Shown piece by piece: positions 36,101 through 49,566 of a stretch of 64,000 bases of DNA; within the stretch, counting starts at the first letter, position 1, and each line of letters begins with the position of its first letter. Origin of the DNA: Circinella umbellata (Eukaryota; Mucoromycota; Mucoromycetes; Mucorales; Lichtheimiaceae); contig JAIWNF010000059.1 of assembly GCA_025093555.1 (NCBI GenBank), positions 62,001-126,000 of the forward strand, read 5' to 3'. Under the pieces are notes generated by a model. The model searched no databases, was not told the DNA's origin, and was given only the letters and a program-made list of their open reading frames with translations. The translations under genes were made by a program, and so were the position numbers.

Positions 36101-39100
36101 TAATGTCGTAACACGAATAATTAGTACAATGAACATGTTATGAAACAATAAATGATACTATTATATTCCAAAGCTAGTCATTGTAGAGCACCTGTAGATT
36201 ATAGTCACAAATTCAAAGTACTAATCAGCATAATCTATTATTATAGAACGATGTTGTACAATATGATTATCATATTGATGATTCATTTAATAAAAGTCCC
36301 ACCGGCAATACAATAGCCGCATTAAAAATACTATTCATGCTATTATTGCAACTTACTGTAATCGTTTACGTTTAGACACTTTTAGTTTGTATGATGATTA
36401 TGGGGGTGTTAACAAAATATCTGCCATATAATGTCCTTTTTTTGATAATTAAGATTATCACTTAATATGTGTATCATTAAAGAGCAACAATGGATCATAT
36501 TAGTAATAGTAATCTATGAATAATTTTTATAAAAATTTATAGTTTCAGAAACAGATAAAAATATTTTGACGGCTGAAATCGGTCCCATGACGACATAGTA
36601 ATTTAACTTTTTTTCTTAAAATATTATACGTGGGAAAAGAAGATGTACTTTTCGGTACAGTAGTTTTTTCTATCTCCCATCAGAGAAAAGCAAACAATAG
36701 TGTATTATTTTATTTTATTATACTTTTGGCTCAGGTCATCAACGTCCATCATGGAAATTTAAAATCAAGTAAATATATCTATATACGTAAAAAAGGTTTA
36801 AATGCCAATCTCATTACAATACCCCGTGGATAAGTTACCAATTTAAGAATATTAAGGTAGGGTGTTTTATAGTTATTATTATAGTTATTATCGTTGTTGT
36901 TGCTGGTGATGAGCAGACGGTAATAAGGTTGCTACGCGCTCTTACTTTGGTAATAAATGTTGTGGTTAAGCTTCGTTATATTTATAGTTATGTATTGCTA
37001 TCAAGAAAAAACAAAGCAATGATGTAGTTTTTTGAACAAAGGAGAAGAGGAGAGATATGAAAAAGATTTTTATATATGTTACTCTATTGATATTATATAA
37101 TAATAGTACGTAATCTCCTATATGTACCATATTTACATCAGACGCTATTACCCTGATATTATCAATCCTTCCCTGAAATTAAAAAAAAGGAAATCAGAAA
37201 ATTATAAAACAGTACTCTTATATCATGTCTCTATAATGAACATAAACTACACCACTACATAGAATTATTCTCTCTAGGTTGTAGTTGCAATATATATAAA
37301 GAAAAAATCCTGGGTATTTTCTTTTACGTAGAATCTCTTAAGGAAAGAAAAAATAGAGAAAAGGATATGTATATTATTTATTGATAGTTCATTAAAAAAA
37401 TCAAAGATCAACGGGTTTGACATATATTACTTTTTTGCCACAACAATAAAACATATAGTAAAACATTTGTACTTGCAAGCAAACAAGTAGATACGTAAAT
37501 GCATTAAATAATTTATTGGGAAGAAAATGGTCAAGATGAAATAGTAGAAGTGAGGGGCAAAAAGTAAACGACAAGCACCAGATGATACGCCTGTGTTCCT
37601 GTTTAACATTTTTCTCCTTGTTTCTTACATTCAGGTTCAATTATTGTTCATGTTTATAGTAATGTGCGATTGGATGTCCAATTTAATTTGATATTGAAAT
37701 GTAAATGCCAACGGAATAACTGGTCAGATTTAGTTTGGTGTGGTTTGTGTGTGTGCGCTACTAGCTTAGTTACTAGATATAATAAACATATTACACAAAA
37801 GAATAAAATAAAAGAGAAGGTAGGGAGAGACCCCGTGGTCTCTCCTGAGGCTCGTGATGGGGGGGAGGAAGAAGAAGAAGAGAAAGAGCAAGAAGTGGTT
37901 AGTGAACATTGTAAGAACAATATTGCGAGGTCGGGCTTTTCTCCGGTTGAGATGAGGCCATCATTATGAAAGCAACTAGGCGATCCCAAATTTCCAAAAC
38001 AGTCAAACTCAAAATGCCATGTCGATCCTTTTTCTTTTAAAAATATGTGTTATATATACATATATATATATATATTTATATATTTGGGGGTGGGATAATA
38101 TACTAATTAGAGAAAGAACAACAATAAAAATGTGTTATAGAAAAAAAAGCTTAAGCTCTACTAAGCCATAAGGTGTAAAAGGAATTTGAAAAACAACTTT
38201 TCTTCTCGTGGTGTAAACTATGGTTAATTACTTTAATTGTACCCTTTTCAATATTATTATTATGATATGTAGGTTATTATTTTTATTTATGTTTAACCTA
38301 TATGCATTTTTATAACAGAACCGCGCATAAAATAGTGTGCGGTCTTTGACGTAGTTTCAAAAAAAATATAAACAGTAAAGATAATCAGTAAGGACCAAGA
38401 AGGGAAATAAAAATTTATATTTATAATGCTGCGCTTGCATAAGACTTGGCATACCCCATTCTCCTTAGCCTATGTATATATAATCCTCCTCTCTTTTCTT
38501 TACCCTAACCCCCCCCCCAAAAAAAAAAAAATACAAAATAAAAAGCCTCCTACCCCCCCTAAATTCTTGATTCCGCCACCGGTTCTTGTCATAATAAAGG
38601 CGGTCTCAAAAACAGTGATCTCCGCACATGAAGTAGCAGGTAATTAGACATCTTATATGAGACACAAACAAGAAAAACATGAATTGCTTTTTCTCTCTCT
38701 CTTTTCCTATGAGATGTTGTTACTTCATTTCTTTCCTCAGTCCATCAAAACTTCTGGCGACGATCTTTGGTTCGTTTTATTTTAAATTAAACTATTCGTA
38801 GATCCTAACGCGGGTTCACATAGGACATACATACTAATTATAAATTGATAAATAATATGTGGCAACACAATGATATACATTTATTAGTTAATGAGATGTA
38901 GGAGACCGAGTTTCAATATGGAGAAAATGGGAGGGGGTTATTATTATTTTTTGGATCAATAGATCGTCAGGGCCCATGAAATATTTACACTAAAATAAAA
39001 CTGCATCGAATAATGAATATACAAGATTTTAGTTATTTTATTATAAAGGGAGAGGGAAGAAAGTACTTAGCCATAATAATAAAGGTACCAACCCAAAATC

Positions 39101-39744
39101 TCGGTTTGAGCTCGGGGCAAATTGGAAAGGAGTTTAGTAAATAAACTGAAGTCAGCTAAGAATAGTAGTGCACAGACGACTTTTTTTTTGCAAGTTATAA
39201 ATCATTCAATAAGTAAAGGTTATATTGGTAATCGCCAAGGAAGGAATAAAAGTACGAGCAAGGGAGAGAGAGAGAGAAAGAGTTATAACTTGCGCTGTTA
39301 TAGTAATATCAATAGTAATAATAATAAAGTCGGGCCAAATCACGGAGATAGGGAATGTAAATGCGCCAATTTCTCTGAGCGAGAGGATGATTGATTGGTG
39401 ATCCTTATTGTGTAGTAGCTATAAGTAAACATCAGCTAACACGGTCGCTTTCCTTAATCGTAATTATGCAGGGAGAGCAAAAGAAGAATATTGCATTGCA
39501 CCAAAGTCCACGTTTTTCTTCTACTTTACTATATATCCAGCACATCTGTGCGCTTTTTAACCTAACGAGCAATTTATTTCAGGCTGCCAAAAAAAAGTTG
39601 TATAAGAAGGGTCTATTATAAATACCTTCAACTTTTTATTGTTTTTTCTTTTTTTTTTCTTTCCTCAAGTTCAGCACTTTACTACTACTTCTTCCTTTTT
39701 TATTCTGATCTACTTTCATTGTATTCACAGATTTTAAAACAACT
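33130..39744. other. gene-poor region upstream of the Nrg1-like gene
   Basis: About 6.6 kb of AT-rich sequence with no gene I can support. Noticeable items are a TA run near 35034-35056, a G-rich patch at 35689-35725, and a 9-bp perfect hairpin (GGAGAGACC / GGTCTCTCC, 4-nt loop) near 37827-37848. Open frames up to 111 codons at 37654-37989 are low-complexity on both strands and are not called. Confidence 0.5.
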
Positions 39745-40575
39745 ATGGATTCTCCTCTTTCTATTAAAGATGCCAGTGGTAGACAAATCAGTCTTTTGAA
39801 CTCTAGCAACAAACAAAGCAACCTCAGCTATTCTACTCCTTCATCACCATCGTTATCATCAGCTAATATTACTACTACTAGTACTAGTACTAGTAACTTT
39901 TTACGTGCTACTGCGACTCGACAGCCATCAACAGGTAGACGCAAGTATCATTGTACAGAACCTGGTTGCAACAAGAGTTTTACCACAAGGTATGTACTAC
40001 TATTTTACTTTATTCTTGTTATTTCTAGAAAACAGAGACTTCTGTTTTTTTTACTAATATAACATAATTAATAACTATATAGTGGCCATCTAGCACGACA
40101 TAATCGTATTCACACGGGTGAAAAGAACTTTCTTTGTCTTTATCCTGGCTGCCCTTCTCGTTTCTCACGTCAAGACAATATGATGCAACATTACCGTACT
40201 CATTTATCACCTAAATCAAGACGGAATCATCAATTGACTCGAAGTATTAAGCAACAACAGAAACCTAAATCACGACCTTGTTTCAATCCTTATCCAACAT
40301 CGATTGTATCACCGTTGAACTCTCCTTCTCTTCGTGATGATGAAAAACCCACTGTACTACCTCAATTGCTATGTTCACCTTCATCATCACCTACTAGTAT
40401 GAAGCTTCAACCACTTGAACCATCCGCTGCCAAAAGAAGCCCACCACTTTACGCTTCTTCGGCTTTTTTATGCCCGACTCCACCTCTTTCACCTCCTCAT
40501 CATCAACAACTTCCACCTTTGAGTCACCGACCCGCTGATTCCTTCTTTCCTTATGTCAGTAGTATCATGAGCTAA
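39745..40575 (+). CDS. C2H2 zinc-finger transcription factor, Nrg1-like
   Basis: Two exons (39745-39989 and 40083-40575) encode 245 residues. A Ser/Thr-rich N-terminus leads into two adjacent C2H2 fingers of the C-x4-C-x12-H-x3-H type: CTEPGCNKSFTTSGHLARH and CLYPGCPSRFSRQDNMMQH. The intron splits the first finger between T and S of FTTSGH. The FTTSGHLARHNRIHTGEKN core and the RFSRxDNxxQHYRTH second finger closely match yeast Nrg1/Nrg2, glucose- and stress-responsive repressors that recruit Tup1-Ssn6. The C-terminal tail is Pro/Ser-rich with CPTPPLSPP-type motifs that could be phosphorylation sites. Regulatory targets cannot be read from this sequence; mucoralean genomes carry several such two-finger factors, so strict orthology is uncertain. 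Confidence 0.9.
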
Positions 40576-41852
40576 AAAAGAAAAATTATCTTGTTCTCCT
40601 CCAAAAGAATTCTACGTTTTTTGTTCTTGTTACTAATATTATCCAGATTTTTCATCTATTCCCTCAATGCACACACATAAAACACACACACCCACACTCG
40701 TTCTTGAAAAACATAAAGACAAAAAAAACAACACTCAAAAAAATCAAAATCAAAATCAAAAACCGAAAACCGAAAACACACACAGACAGACACACAACTT
40801 GGCATTACTCCAAAAAAAAACTACTATTCATACAACACATATTGGCACATATTGATACATACGACACACACAAACACAAACACGATCACGCTTTCTTTTT
40901 TTTTATGATGACTGTACTTCTTGTATCATAGCTTCTATTTTTTGATCATGTTTTTTATATTTTAACTTCAATTCATTTCATTTTATTTGTAAACATTTCT
41001 TCTTTTATATCCCTCCCAAAACACACACACACACACACACACATAACCACTTCATTGTATGCAACTATCATTCTTGATAATTTCTTTTTATTATTATTTA
41101 TCGCTATGTTTATACTTCTTTTTTCTTCTTGCACCACTTTTTTTTTGCGTTTTCCGGGTTAACATTTTATTGATTTTCATTTTCCATGTACAAACTATAT
41201 TTTCTATATCATTTTTCGTAACGTTTGTTCCAAAAAGAATAGGTTTTTTTTTTCACGACAGTACAATAAAAATCAATTTCGACATAAACAAATAAAAAAA
41301 ACTGATTTAGATAAGAAATGAATGGCCCCATAATCTCGGTGAAGGGGTTAAATTTTTTCTTTTAATGTTGTATATATGTAAGGGGATATTGACAAGTGAA
41401 TAGTAATGCACAAATAAGAGTAAAAAAAAGGCAATACATACACACATAAAAAATTAAACAGAATAACCAATCGAGATTATTTATGACAACCCATTTGGCT
41501 TCATAGGGGGTATCTTGATTCAGTAGGGAAAAAAATCGCGGTGAGGACAGGGGCAAGCAAAAGAAGGGGATGTAGGACAAAACGGTTAATGTGAGTGTGA
41601 TAGATAGAAAATAACAATAAAGCCAAAAAAGAAAAAGGAGTTGCACTTATTTAAAAAAAACTATATCAGATAGCATTGTTTTATGCTAGGCATTAAGGAG
41701 GATAAAAAAAAAGAAGAATACATAAGAACAAGGCCAAATGACGAGTCGTGTGTGAATATATGTGTATTTTAGTATTAGGTAATAATAATAATAATAAAAA
41801 CAGAGGACAAGTGAGAGACAGTTATATGTAAGAAGGTATCTTTTTTTATAGT
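40576..41852. other. convergent 3' region with (CA)n repeats
   Basis: About 1.3 kb between the ends of the Nrg1-like (+) and Gyp1-like (-) genes. It contains ACACAC/AAACAC blocks at 40670-40900, a pure CA run at 41022-41043 and T-rich stretches. No gene seen. Confidence 0.55.
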
Positions 41853-44607
41853 TTATTTAAGATGGCTTGGTGCATTATGAAATAATGTTTTCCACATATA
41901 AGCTTCGGATAAGAGTAATTCAACATCTTTTTCGTTCCAACCTTGTGTCGGTAATTGTTGTAGAAAGATCATGATACCCTAATTTAGATAAATTTAAGTT
42001 AAACTTGTAAGAACAAAAAAAAGCATATATACATAAGCCAATATATTTTTTCTGTAACAACCAATAATCAATTACCTGAAAATCTTGTGCCTGTAACTGG
42101 TCAGACCATTTCACTAGAAAAGCCGCACACACATATACGTGGAATTCTGAGAAACCTTCAGATGATCCTTCGGCTAGATATGTATCCCACATTCGTACTG
42201 TACTTCTAAGTGGCATTTCACGCATCAATAAACAGTTCATCCAGCGAAAAGCAAATTGGATGAACTGGATACCTTCTTGTTGTAAATGATTTGCAAGACG
42301 AGCTAATTTAGATTAGAGAACAAAGAAAAAAAATAGGGGCAGGGAGGAATAATTGCTCATGTAAGTAATCATCATTATGCAGTAAAATATTCTCGGCCCA
42401 TTATATTCTTTTATAATCTATAATTATATACCATCAATGCGAGACACTAAATCTTTTAAGGTTGCCACCTGACGTTGGATCCCTGGTTGTGCAAATGTAT
42501 AATTATCTTGTATGCCATCCAATAATTTTGATAAGCACCAAAAACTATCTGCTTCAATAACAGATAATACTGTTGGATCTAGTTGACTGACATCATATTC
42601 TTCAGGATTATCATCTGTGAAGCAAAATTTAAATCAATTAATATATACATATTTATCATTCTTATTTTTCTCTCCTTATCACTCTTTTTTTTTCAAAAAA
42701 AAAACTCATGCCCTTATAACCACTTCATCCCCTTCCCTTCTAATCTCCTTCTTTGACCACCTTACCAATATAAGCAGATAAGAACACTTCAAAAATAGGT
42801 GTTACCAGATCATTTATACCTTGAACATATCCACTTGCTGGATGTCGGATTGCCCATTGGTATAAAATCCTTTCCAGACACTATATAAAATAGATAATTC
42901 TATATTACTAAATCATTTCTCTCTCTGTTTTTTACTCTTAATTTAGTTTACGAAATACAATATACCAATTGCGTAGCTTCATATTGATACAGAGGAACCC
43001 CAGGATTAGTACGTGGAATATCGATATGAATTTGATGCCATAATGCTTGATCTAGACCGGCTGTTCCACGAGAATAAGACGCTGCTACACTATCTGAATA
43101 TTCTTTCCGCTTCTGTGCTAATGCTGTTACACGTCTTGCTGAATTACATGGTAAGTATCCCTATTTGAAATATATAAACAGTAATCAGTTCCTTTCTCCC
43201 TTGTGCTTGTTTGTTCAGTATAATAACAATGATGAAAATGATCTATACGTACCAATAATAATTGCCATGCAATCAATCTGAATTCTCCTGGAATACCGCT
43301 CCAACTGATCCGTTTTAAAGCAGCTAAAAAAATATGCCATCCATCCCAATTGTATTAGATCCCCCAAGAATACCATTAACTTTCTTTTATCTAATAAGCA
43401 GTACCTAGATCCACATTTGGTTGTGAGAGTATATCCTTGAATTTTTTGGTTTTTATAGGGTCATGTGTGGTATCCGGATCAATGTTCATAATAATATTGG
43501 TGGGATCTGTTTAGCATTAGTATATATCCTATCCTATAGAGAATAAATATTATATAGTGTTCAATTCTTTTTTACCTTCGATACGTTGCTCTATATCTGC
43601 CTTGATTCCGCCTGCGGGTAAGGAGCTACTTTTATGACCTGTGGGCTGTGATAACACAGCATTATTTGAGAACGAAGGTGAATTTGATGGTAGATTATGT
43701 GAAGAAGAAAGTGGTGGAGATGGTGAAGATAAGAATGAAGATGCTTTGTGTTGTAGAGTAATTGATGATGACGATGATGAATGTAATGTTGCAGTACTAC
43801 TAGCGCCTCCATCTTTTGGTATTTTATCGTAGCCAAGCTCATCACTCCATTCATCATTTGTATCCTTTAAAAATGCATCAAATGATTTATGCGGAGAAGA
43901 TGTAGATCTTTGATGAAGTTGTCCAGAAGCAGCTAAAGCTTCGCGAGATTTTTTTTTCTTTTTTGGTGAAAAGGATATTGAGTGTGAAGAAGTGGGGTAT
44001 TGAGAAGGAAGCATAGGTGCCGCTGTTTTTGTTGTAGTATCATTTAAATTGAGTTGTTGTGAAGGATTTCGTTGCGTAGTTACCAGACTCGTATAATTGT
44101 AACGAGCACCAACTACCTTTGGTTCAGTAGTAGACGATGTGTTTGGTGACGATGGATCGTTGTTGGGAACAATGCTGACACTAGAAGAAGAAGAGGTTGA
44201 TCCGCTTTTCAGTGTTATTAATCAAATTATGTATAAGCAAAAAAAAACACGTCTTTATATTTTTTGTATAGTCTTCAGTTATTTAGTTTGTCTATGTACC
44301 TCCCAGGAAATTTCAATCCACGTCTTCGCCAAAATGACCTATCAAAAAGTGTAAAAAAAAAAGCAAAGTCAATAAAGATTGGGTTGGGTAAAAAAGAGAA
44401 CGTTCCTTTAAAAACGCATAATTGTTTAAAAATATTGGGGTATGCGTAGTAAACCTTTGTGTTGAAGCATCTATTTTGGAAAAAAAAAATAAGAGTAAGG
44501 TTTATTAAAGTCATTAAATTATTTTTTTGTACATGCTTTTAAAAGTATAACATTAAACTTTATAAGCCTTCTAAACGCGCAGAATTTTAAAACTTACGTC
44601 CATCCAT
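41853..44607 (-). CDS. Rab GTPase-activating protein, Gyp1/TBC1D22 family
   Basis: Eleven exons (44607-44598, 44470-44455, 44338-44300, 44204-43576, 43506-43405, 43323-43253, 43160-42966, 42880-42766, 42614-42432, 42302-42076, 41978-41853) encode 570 residues with all phases closing. The first three exons are 10, 16 and 39 nt. The N-terminal 265 residues are Ser/Thr-rich and mostly disordered, opening with a basic SFWRRRGLKFPG segment. The TBC domain starts near residue 266 and carries both catalytic fingers: Arg in IxxDxxR (R339 of IHIDIPR) and Gln in YxQ (Q374 of SGYVQG). HPASGYVQGINDLVTPIF is close to yeast Gyp1, a Golgi GAP that accelerates GTP hydrolysis by Ypt1/Rab1. The GAP role is from the family; the preferred Rab is inferred. 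Confidence 0.93.
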
Positions 44608-45682
44608 CGTCGTCAAATTAAAAAAAAAGTGGTGAGATACAACTTAAAAAAGTGAATTTACTTTACTCGTTCCGAAAGCTGTCGCAACCCAAAAATAAAA
44701 AGTTGGTGTGGGTAAGTTTCCATTTTGGGTTTCCTTTGTCAACTAAAATATGTTGAATAATGCTGAGGCTTGCAGGTTATAGTCTATTTATTTTTTATTT
44801 CCTCAGCTTAGATCATAATCGATCTCAATCCCCCACAATAATATACAGAAAAAATACTGTATCACCTTGTTTATTTTGTTTATAAATGCACTCGGTGTAG
44901 ACGCAAGGAGATTGACCACTGGAAAATTTTTAATTTGTTGATTTGAACGAAGGGAGAATAGAACAAGAATAATAAAAAAACATCTTTTGTTATAGATTCA
45001 AAACCATGTTGATAACCTTTTCATTCCAAGTGTCGCAGTTGGTTAACGCATGACTGCCGCCACTTTTCTACCTGCTCCGCGATGAGACTCTATGTAAAAG
45101 GGTTTAGCAAATTATCACCAACCTCAATCAGAACCACAACAGCACATTTTCGTATCGAAATTATGGAACACTTTAGATCAAGTTTTTATTGGCTCGACCA
45201 ATCATTAAAATAGTTGGTTATGTCGTCTCCTCTCTCTCTTCCCCAAGGAGTTTTATCTTTGACGAGGAATGTTCCTCTATAACAAAACTATAGAAGAAGG
45301 AGGATACATTATTATGCATTGTAACCATTTTTAAGCTATGTTGTTGCTTGGTAACCATAGTTAACCATAGTGATTGTGAATTTTTGTTAGAAGCTAAGAA
45401 AGCTAATCTAAAGATTTTTTGTACAACGCATCGATAAATAACCATTGACGCTGTTTATAAAAAAAAGGAGTATGGTATAAATTATTAGACATTTTCATTT
45501 TTTTTTCTAAAGACCTACACCTGAATGCAAATGGAGTGTTCTTTTTTATTGCAATTTACCTATGAAAATAAATGGGTCGGAGCTTACAGCCAAGGATTAG
45601 CTTATTTTAAATGTTCGAAGCTATATTAAGGCATTGTATTTATTTTTCTTCTCTCGATTTTTTTTTCATATTCGCAAAAAGC

Positions 45683-45722
<40 letters not shown>

Positions 45723-45738
45723 TAACAAAAAGAAGCGA
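44608..45738. promoter_or_regulatory. divergent promoter region (Gyp1-like / DH-BAR GEF)
   Basis: About 1.1 kb between two divergently transcribed trafficking and cytoskeleton genes. A tRNA A-box-like string lies near 45030-45056, with no matching B box. An (AAT)n run at about 45683-45721 ends only 17 bp before the GEF start codon, so it lies in the 5' leader. Confidence 0.5.
45683..45721. repeat. (AAT)n microsatellite just upstream of the DH-BAR start
   Basis: About thirteen AAT units immediately before the start codon region, probably within the 5' untranslated leader. Length variation here could affect expression, but this is inference. Confidence 0.9.
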
Positions 45739-48700
45739 ATGGCTAATTCTGATGCTTTTTCCAGTACATTGGAAAGTAGGCCTCGCCATCGTGTACCACC
45801 ACCTCCACAAAACCCGACTAGTAATTTCCCACATAGAGACGGTTCGGTAAATAGACTTTCTCGCGTTTTCGAACATGACCAAAACCAATCGCATATATTA
45901 CAACGACAGCAACAACAACAAGAACAACAACAACAACAAGCTGTAGTCAATCGTCCTTATCGACCTGTTTTACCTACCAAACCACCATCACTACGCATCT
46001 CATCAACGTCGAACCATGTTTTGCAAGGGAGCGATTCTCAATTACCAAGTCCTTCATCAGAGTCACCAGCAAGCACTGTAGCAACTTCAGTGACCAGCTT
46101 TTATTCTCAAGAAGAAAATAAAACCAATAATTATAACAATAACAGTAAGAACACTGATATTGATCAAACACCACTTGCTTTTGCTGATATTCGTGCTCGA
46201 TTTCAACAAAAGGAACAGCAACAACCTATTTTTCCTACCGTAAGCACGAATACTATTTCAGCAGCAAAACGTTCATCGTCATTTTATTATAATACGAGTA
46301 ACTCAACAACAAATACAAACAGAAGCAATAACAGTAATTTATGGAGAAGTGCTACTACTAGCAGTATTGCTCCACCACCGCGGCCTCCACCAGTGCCAAG
46401 CAAGCAGTCAGCACATATACGTAGTGCTGCCAATAAACCAGTGTTTGCGCCAAGACCTCTTTCTTCTTCATCATATGAAGAAAATAACATGAATAACAAT
46501 AATAACGAAAATGCGCCAAAAACAGGTTCATTTGTAGCTGAGTTGAGCAAACGTCTCGAACATACCGAAATTGTTGACGAGCAACAATCTATACAGGAAC
46601 AGCAGCAAGGACCTCCTCCACCACCTCCTCTACCACCAGCACCATCAATTTATCCCGCTACTGCTCCAACAATTACTCCACGACCACATACGATCCTCCG
46701 ACGACCCTCATCTTCCCCACGTTCATCTGTACTCCGAAAAACCCGCAACAACTCTTCCGATAGTAATAGTACATCTAACCTTCATATACCTGTCATTGCA
46801 AGAACCGGTACCGGTAACAGCACCACATCTACATCTTCTGCATCTTCATCCCTTCTTGATTCTCCATCCAAACGTCCTTGGCACTATGGAAATACTATAT
46901 CAAGCTGGTTCAATGGCCAGCAACAACAACAACAACAACAACAACAACCAAGTCTAAAAGATTCCATTACTGTAGTATCTAAAGAACCAATGTCAAAAGA
47001 ACCGAGTGATTATTCATTACCTGTTTCACCTCAATTGTCTGGAAATATCAAACAAGGAACAACAGGAGAAGGAAATAAATTGAAACTTTCTAAAGTAATT
47101 CAAGAGTTAGTTATGACTGAAAAGGTGTATCAAAGTGACATGTTGCTGGTTAAACAAGTCTATTACGATCGTGCTTTTCAAAATAGTCCTCTCGATAAAT
47201 CAGATATCAAAATAATATTTTCAAATTTAATGGATATATTAAGCCTTGAAAATGAATTCGTTGAATTGTTAGAATCTGCCGCTGGAAATATGAATGATAA
47301 CGATGACAATGATAATTCTAGTTATGAGAATTATAGAATCGGGATGGCATTTCGGCAGATGGTATATAAAAGCCATTGCTTTTTTTTTGGTGTTGTAAAA
47401 ATAATATTTAAAAAAAGAAGGGGCTAACTGAAATTTTGTTTATTTTATGCAGATGTCACAAATTGATCACGTTTACTGCGAGTATTGTAAACGGCATGAA
47501 GATGCTGTATTACGTTTACAAGAACTAGATGGACAAGTCGATGTACAAGAATTTTTTAATGTAAAGTAGATATATTTCTTTTTTTTATATCGCGTACATT
47601 GACATCATAAACTACTTCTTGTTAGGATTGTCAAGAGAAAATGCAAGGAAAAACAACTAGTTGGGATTTAGGAAGTATGCTGATTAAGCCAGTTCAGCGA
47701 GTGTTGAAATACCCATTATTATTACGAGTGAGTGAAAACTTTTTTATGTAAAGAGAAGAATGATGATAAAAAAAACATATTAATTTCTGGCTGTAAACAG
47801 GAAATATTCTTATTGACGCCAACAGAACATGCGGATCATGATGATTTGGCGGCTGCAACACAAGAGATTCAAGAAGTGGCAGATCATATTAATGAAATTA
47901 AGAGACGAAAAGATATTGTTGAGAAAATTGTTGGTGATAAAAAGAAAACTGATATTAATGTAAGTTATATAAATATAAATAATTTATTCATGCGATTTAT
48001 GAATGGGGATAATGAAAACTCCTTACTAAGTTTTATTTATTTATTTTAGGTTGTGTAAGTAGAATTTGAACTATATTGACGATATAATCCAAAAGAAAAA
48101 AGTAAATTGACACTTACATGTCGCTTAATATATAAATATATGCATGGTTCTTTCCCTCTTCCTTTGTTTTTAGTCATGGTTTCAACAAAAAACTTACACG
48201 TAGAGCTCAACGATTTAAACAAGTGGCTGGATTTTCAGCCGAAGCAACACAAGACGCATCCTTCGATACATTACATTTGCGATTTGAAGAACAACAATTG
48301 TTAGCTCAACAATTAGCACGAGATGTTCAAGGTTGGGTACGACAGGTTAAGAACCATTTTGAAATTGTTAGACTTCTGGCTGAAAATGCCGAAGTTCTTT
48401 ATGCTTCTTGGGGAGGTATTCGAGTCAAAAGTATGAATAGTATTCGGGACTTTCACCAAGCAGCAACTATGTTTTGCACTGTAATGGCACGGGAATTGGA
48501 TATCAAGGTTCAGGGACGTGTTCAAAGTCGCATTGATAGTTTCCTCAAAGTATTTGAAAATCCTGCCCAAGTGATTAACAAACGAGCACAGAAACTTTTA
48601 GATTATGATCGAGTGAGAGACATTAAATCCAAAGGAGATGTTCCAGATAAAGCACTTCAAGATTCAGCGGATGCGTATGTTTCGATCAATGCACAGCTTG

Positions 48701-49092
48701 TGGATGAATTACCCAAGTTTTTTCGGTTAACATCAACCTATTTTGAAGTTTTGATTGGTGAGTTAGTATCGGTACAAACATCCTTTTACGAGCAGATGAC
48801 ACGTGAATGGCACAAACTAGTACAGCGACACTATATAATCCATGATTTATCCATGGATACTATTATGATTGAGCATACGAAGAGTATGCAAGTAGTTGAT
48901 AATTTAATATACGATATTACACCACTGAATAAAGAATTATGGGAATCTGTGCCAGGTGCAATTCCGGAAACACCTCCTCCCCACACAGCAGTAGGATATA
49001 TAGATGATGCAAGCAGTATCAATGATAGCAGCACAAGATCAATAGCAACAAGCACGATAGAAGGTAGTCCAAACGATAATTACTTTCCATAA
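45739..49092 (+). CDS. DH-BAR Rho-family guanine nucleotide exchange factor (Tuba/DNMBP-like)
   Basis: Six exons (45739-47361, 47453-47560, 47626-47727, 47801-47959, 48050-48054, 48174-49092) encode 971 residues. The first 440 are low-complexity, with polyGln, polyAsn and Pro-rich blocks (such as PPPRPPPVPSK) that are probable SH3-ligand sites. The Dbl-homology domain spans about 447-665: it opens SKVIQELVMTEKVYQSDML and contains the CR3-like SMLIKPVQRVLKYPLLLRE. A BAR-type coiled-coil domain follows at about 690-900 (VHGFNKKLTRRAQRF to the end of the helical region). DH followed by BAR without a PH domain is the Tuba arrangement, which activates Cdc42 at curved membranes and in polarised growth. 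Exon 5 is only 5 nt (GTTGT); without it the flanking exons are out of phase. Confidence 0.92.
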
Positions 49093-49566
49093 TAAGCATA
49101 CAACCTCCCTTTTTTTTATAAAAAAAAAAGAAATGGTATACATTACTCAAATACTTTTATTACAATTATACTACTACTCCACTATCCGTTATCAACTACT
49201 ATTATTACTACTACTACCCCCACCACTATTACTATCTTTTTGTAAATAATATATAAATATAAATATAATATGTGTTTTTTTTTCGTTGTTCATTTTTTAT
49301 ATATATTTTACTTTTCTCATTTATGTAATCTTTCCATTTTGTTAACGTATTGTGTGCATGTGTATATGTATATATAACAGGTAGTGTGTGATTTTAAGTT
49401 GGATTGGATTGAGTTGGAATAAGGTAATGAAATGATGATAGGACAGGGAAAAAAAAAGAATTGAAAATATAACAAAAGACATAGAAATTAATATTATGAT
49501 TATGTAGAAAAGCTGGGGTTGGATGTGTTTATATATTTGTGACATGAAAAGTGAGAGATGGTTTTT
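49093..49566. other. convergent 3' region
   Basis: About 470 bp of AT-rich sequence with an (ACT)n-like patch at 49170-49230, between the ends of the DH-BAR gene (+) and the 483-aa gene (-). No gene seen. Confidence 0.6.

Noticed and set aside
37654..37989. overlapping open frames of 101 and 111 codons on opposite strands
   Set aside because: Both read through the same GAA/TTC low-complexity tract and show no domain or coding structure.
45028..45100. tRNA gene or tRNA-derived SINE
   Set aside because: The string GTCGCAGTTGGTTAACGCA resembles a tRNA A box, but no B box, anticodon stem or acceptor-stem pairing follows.
45640..45950. minus-strand Leu- or Tyr-rich frames
   Set aside because: They are translations of the (AAT)n microsatellite and of the antisense of the GEF start.
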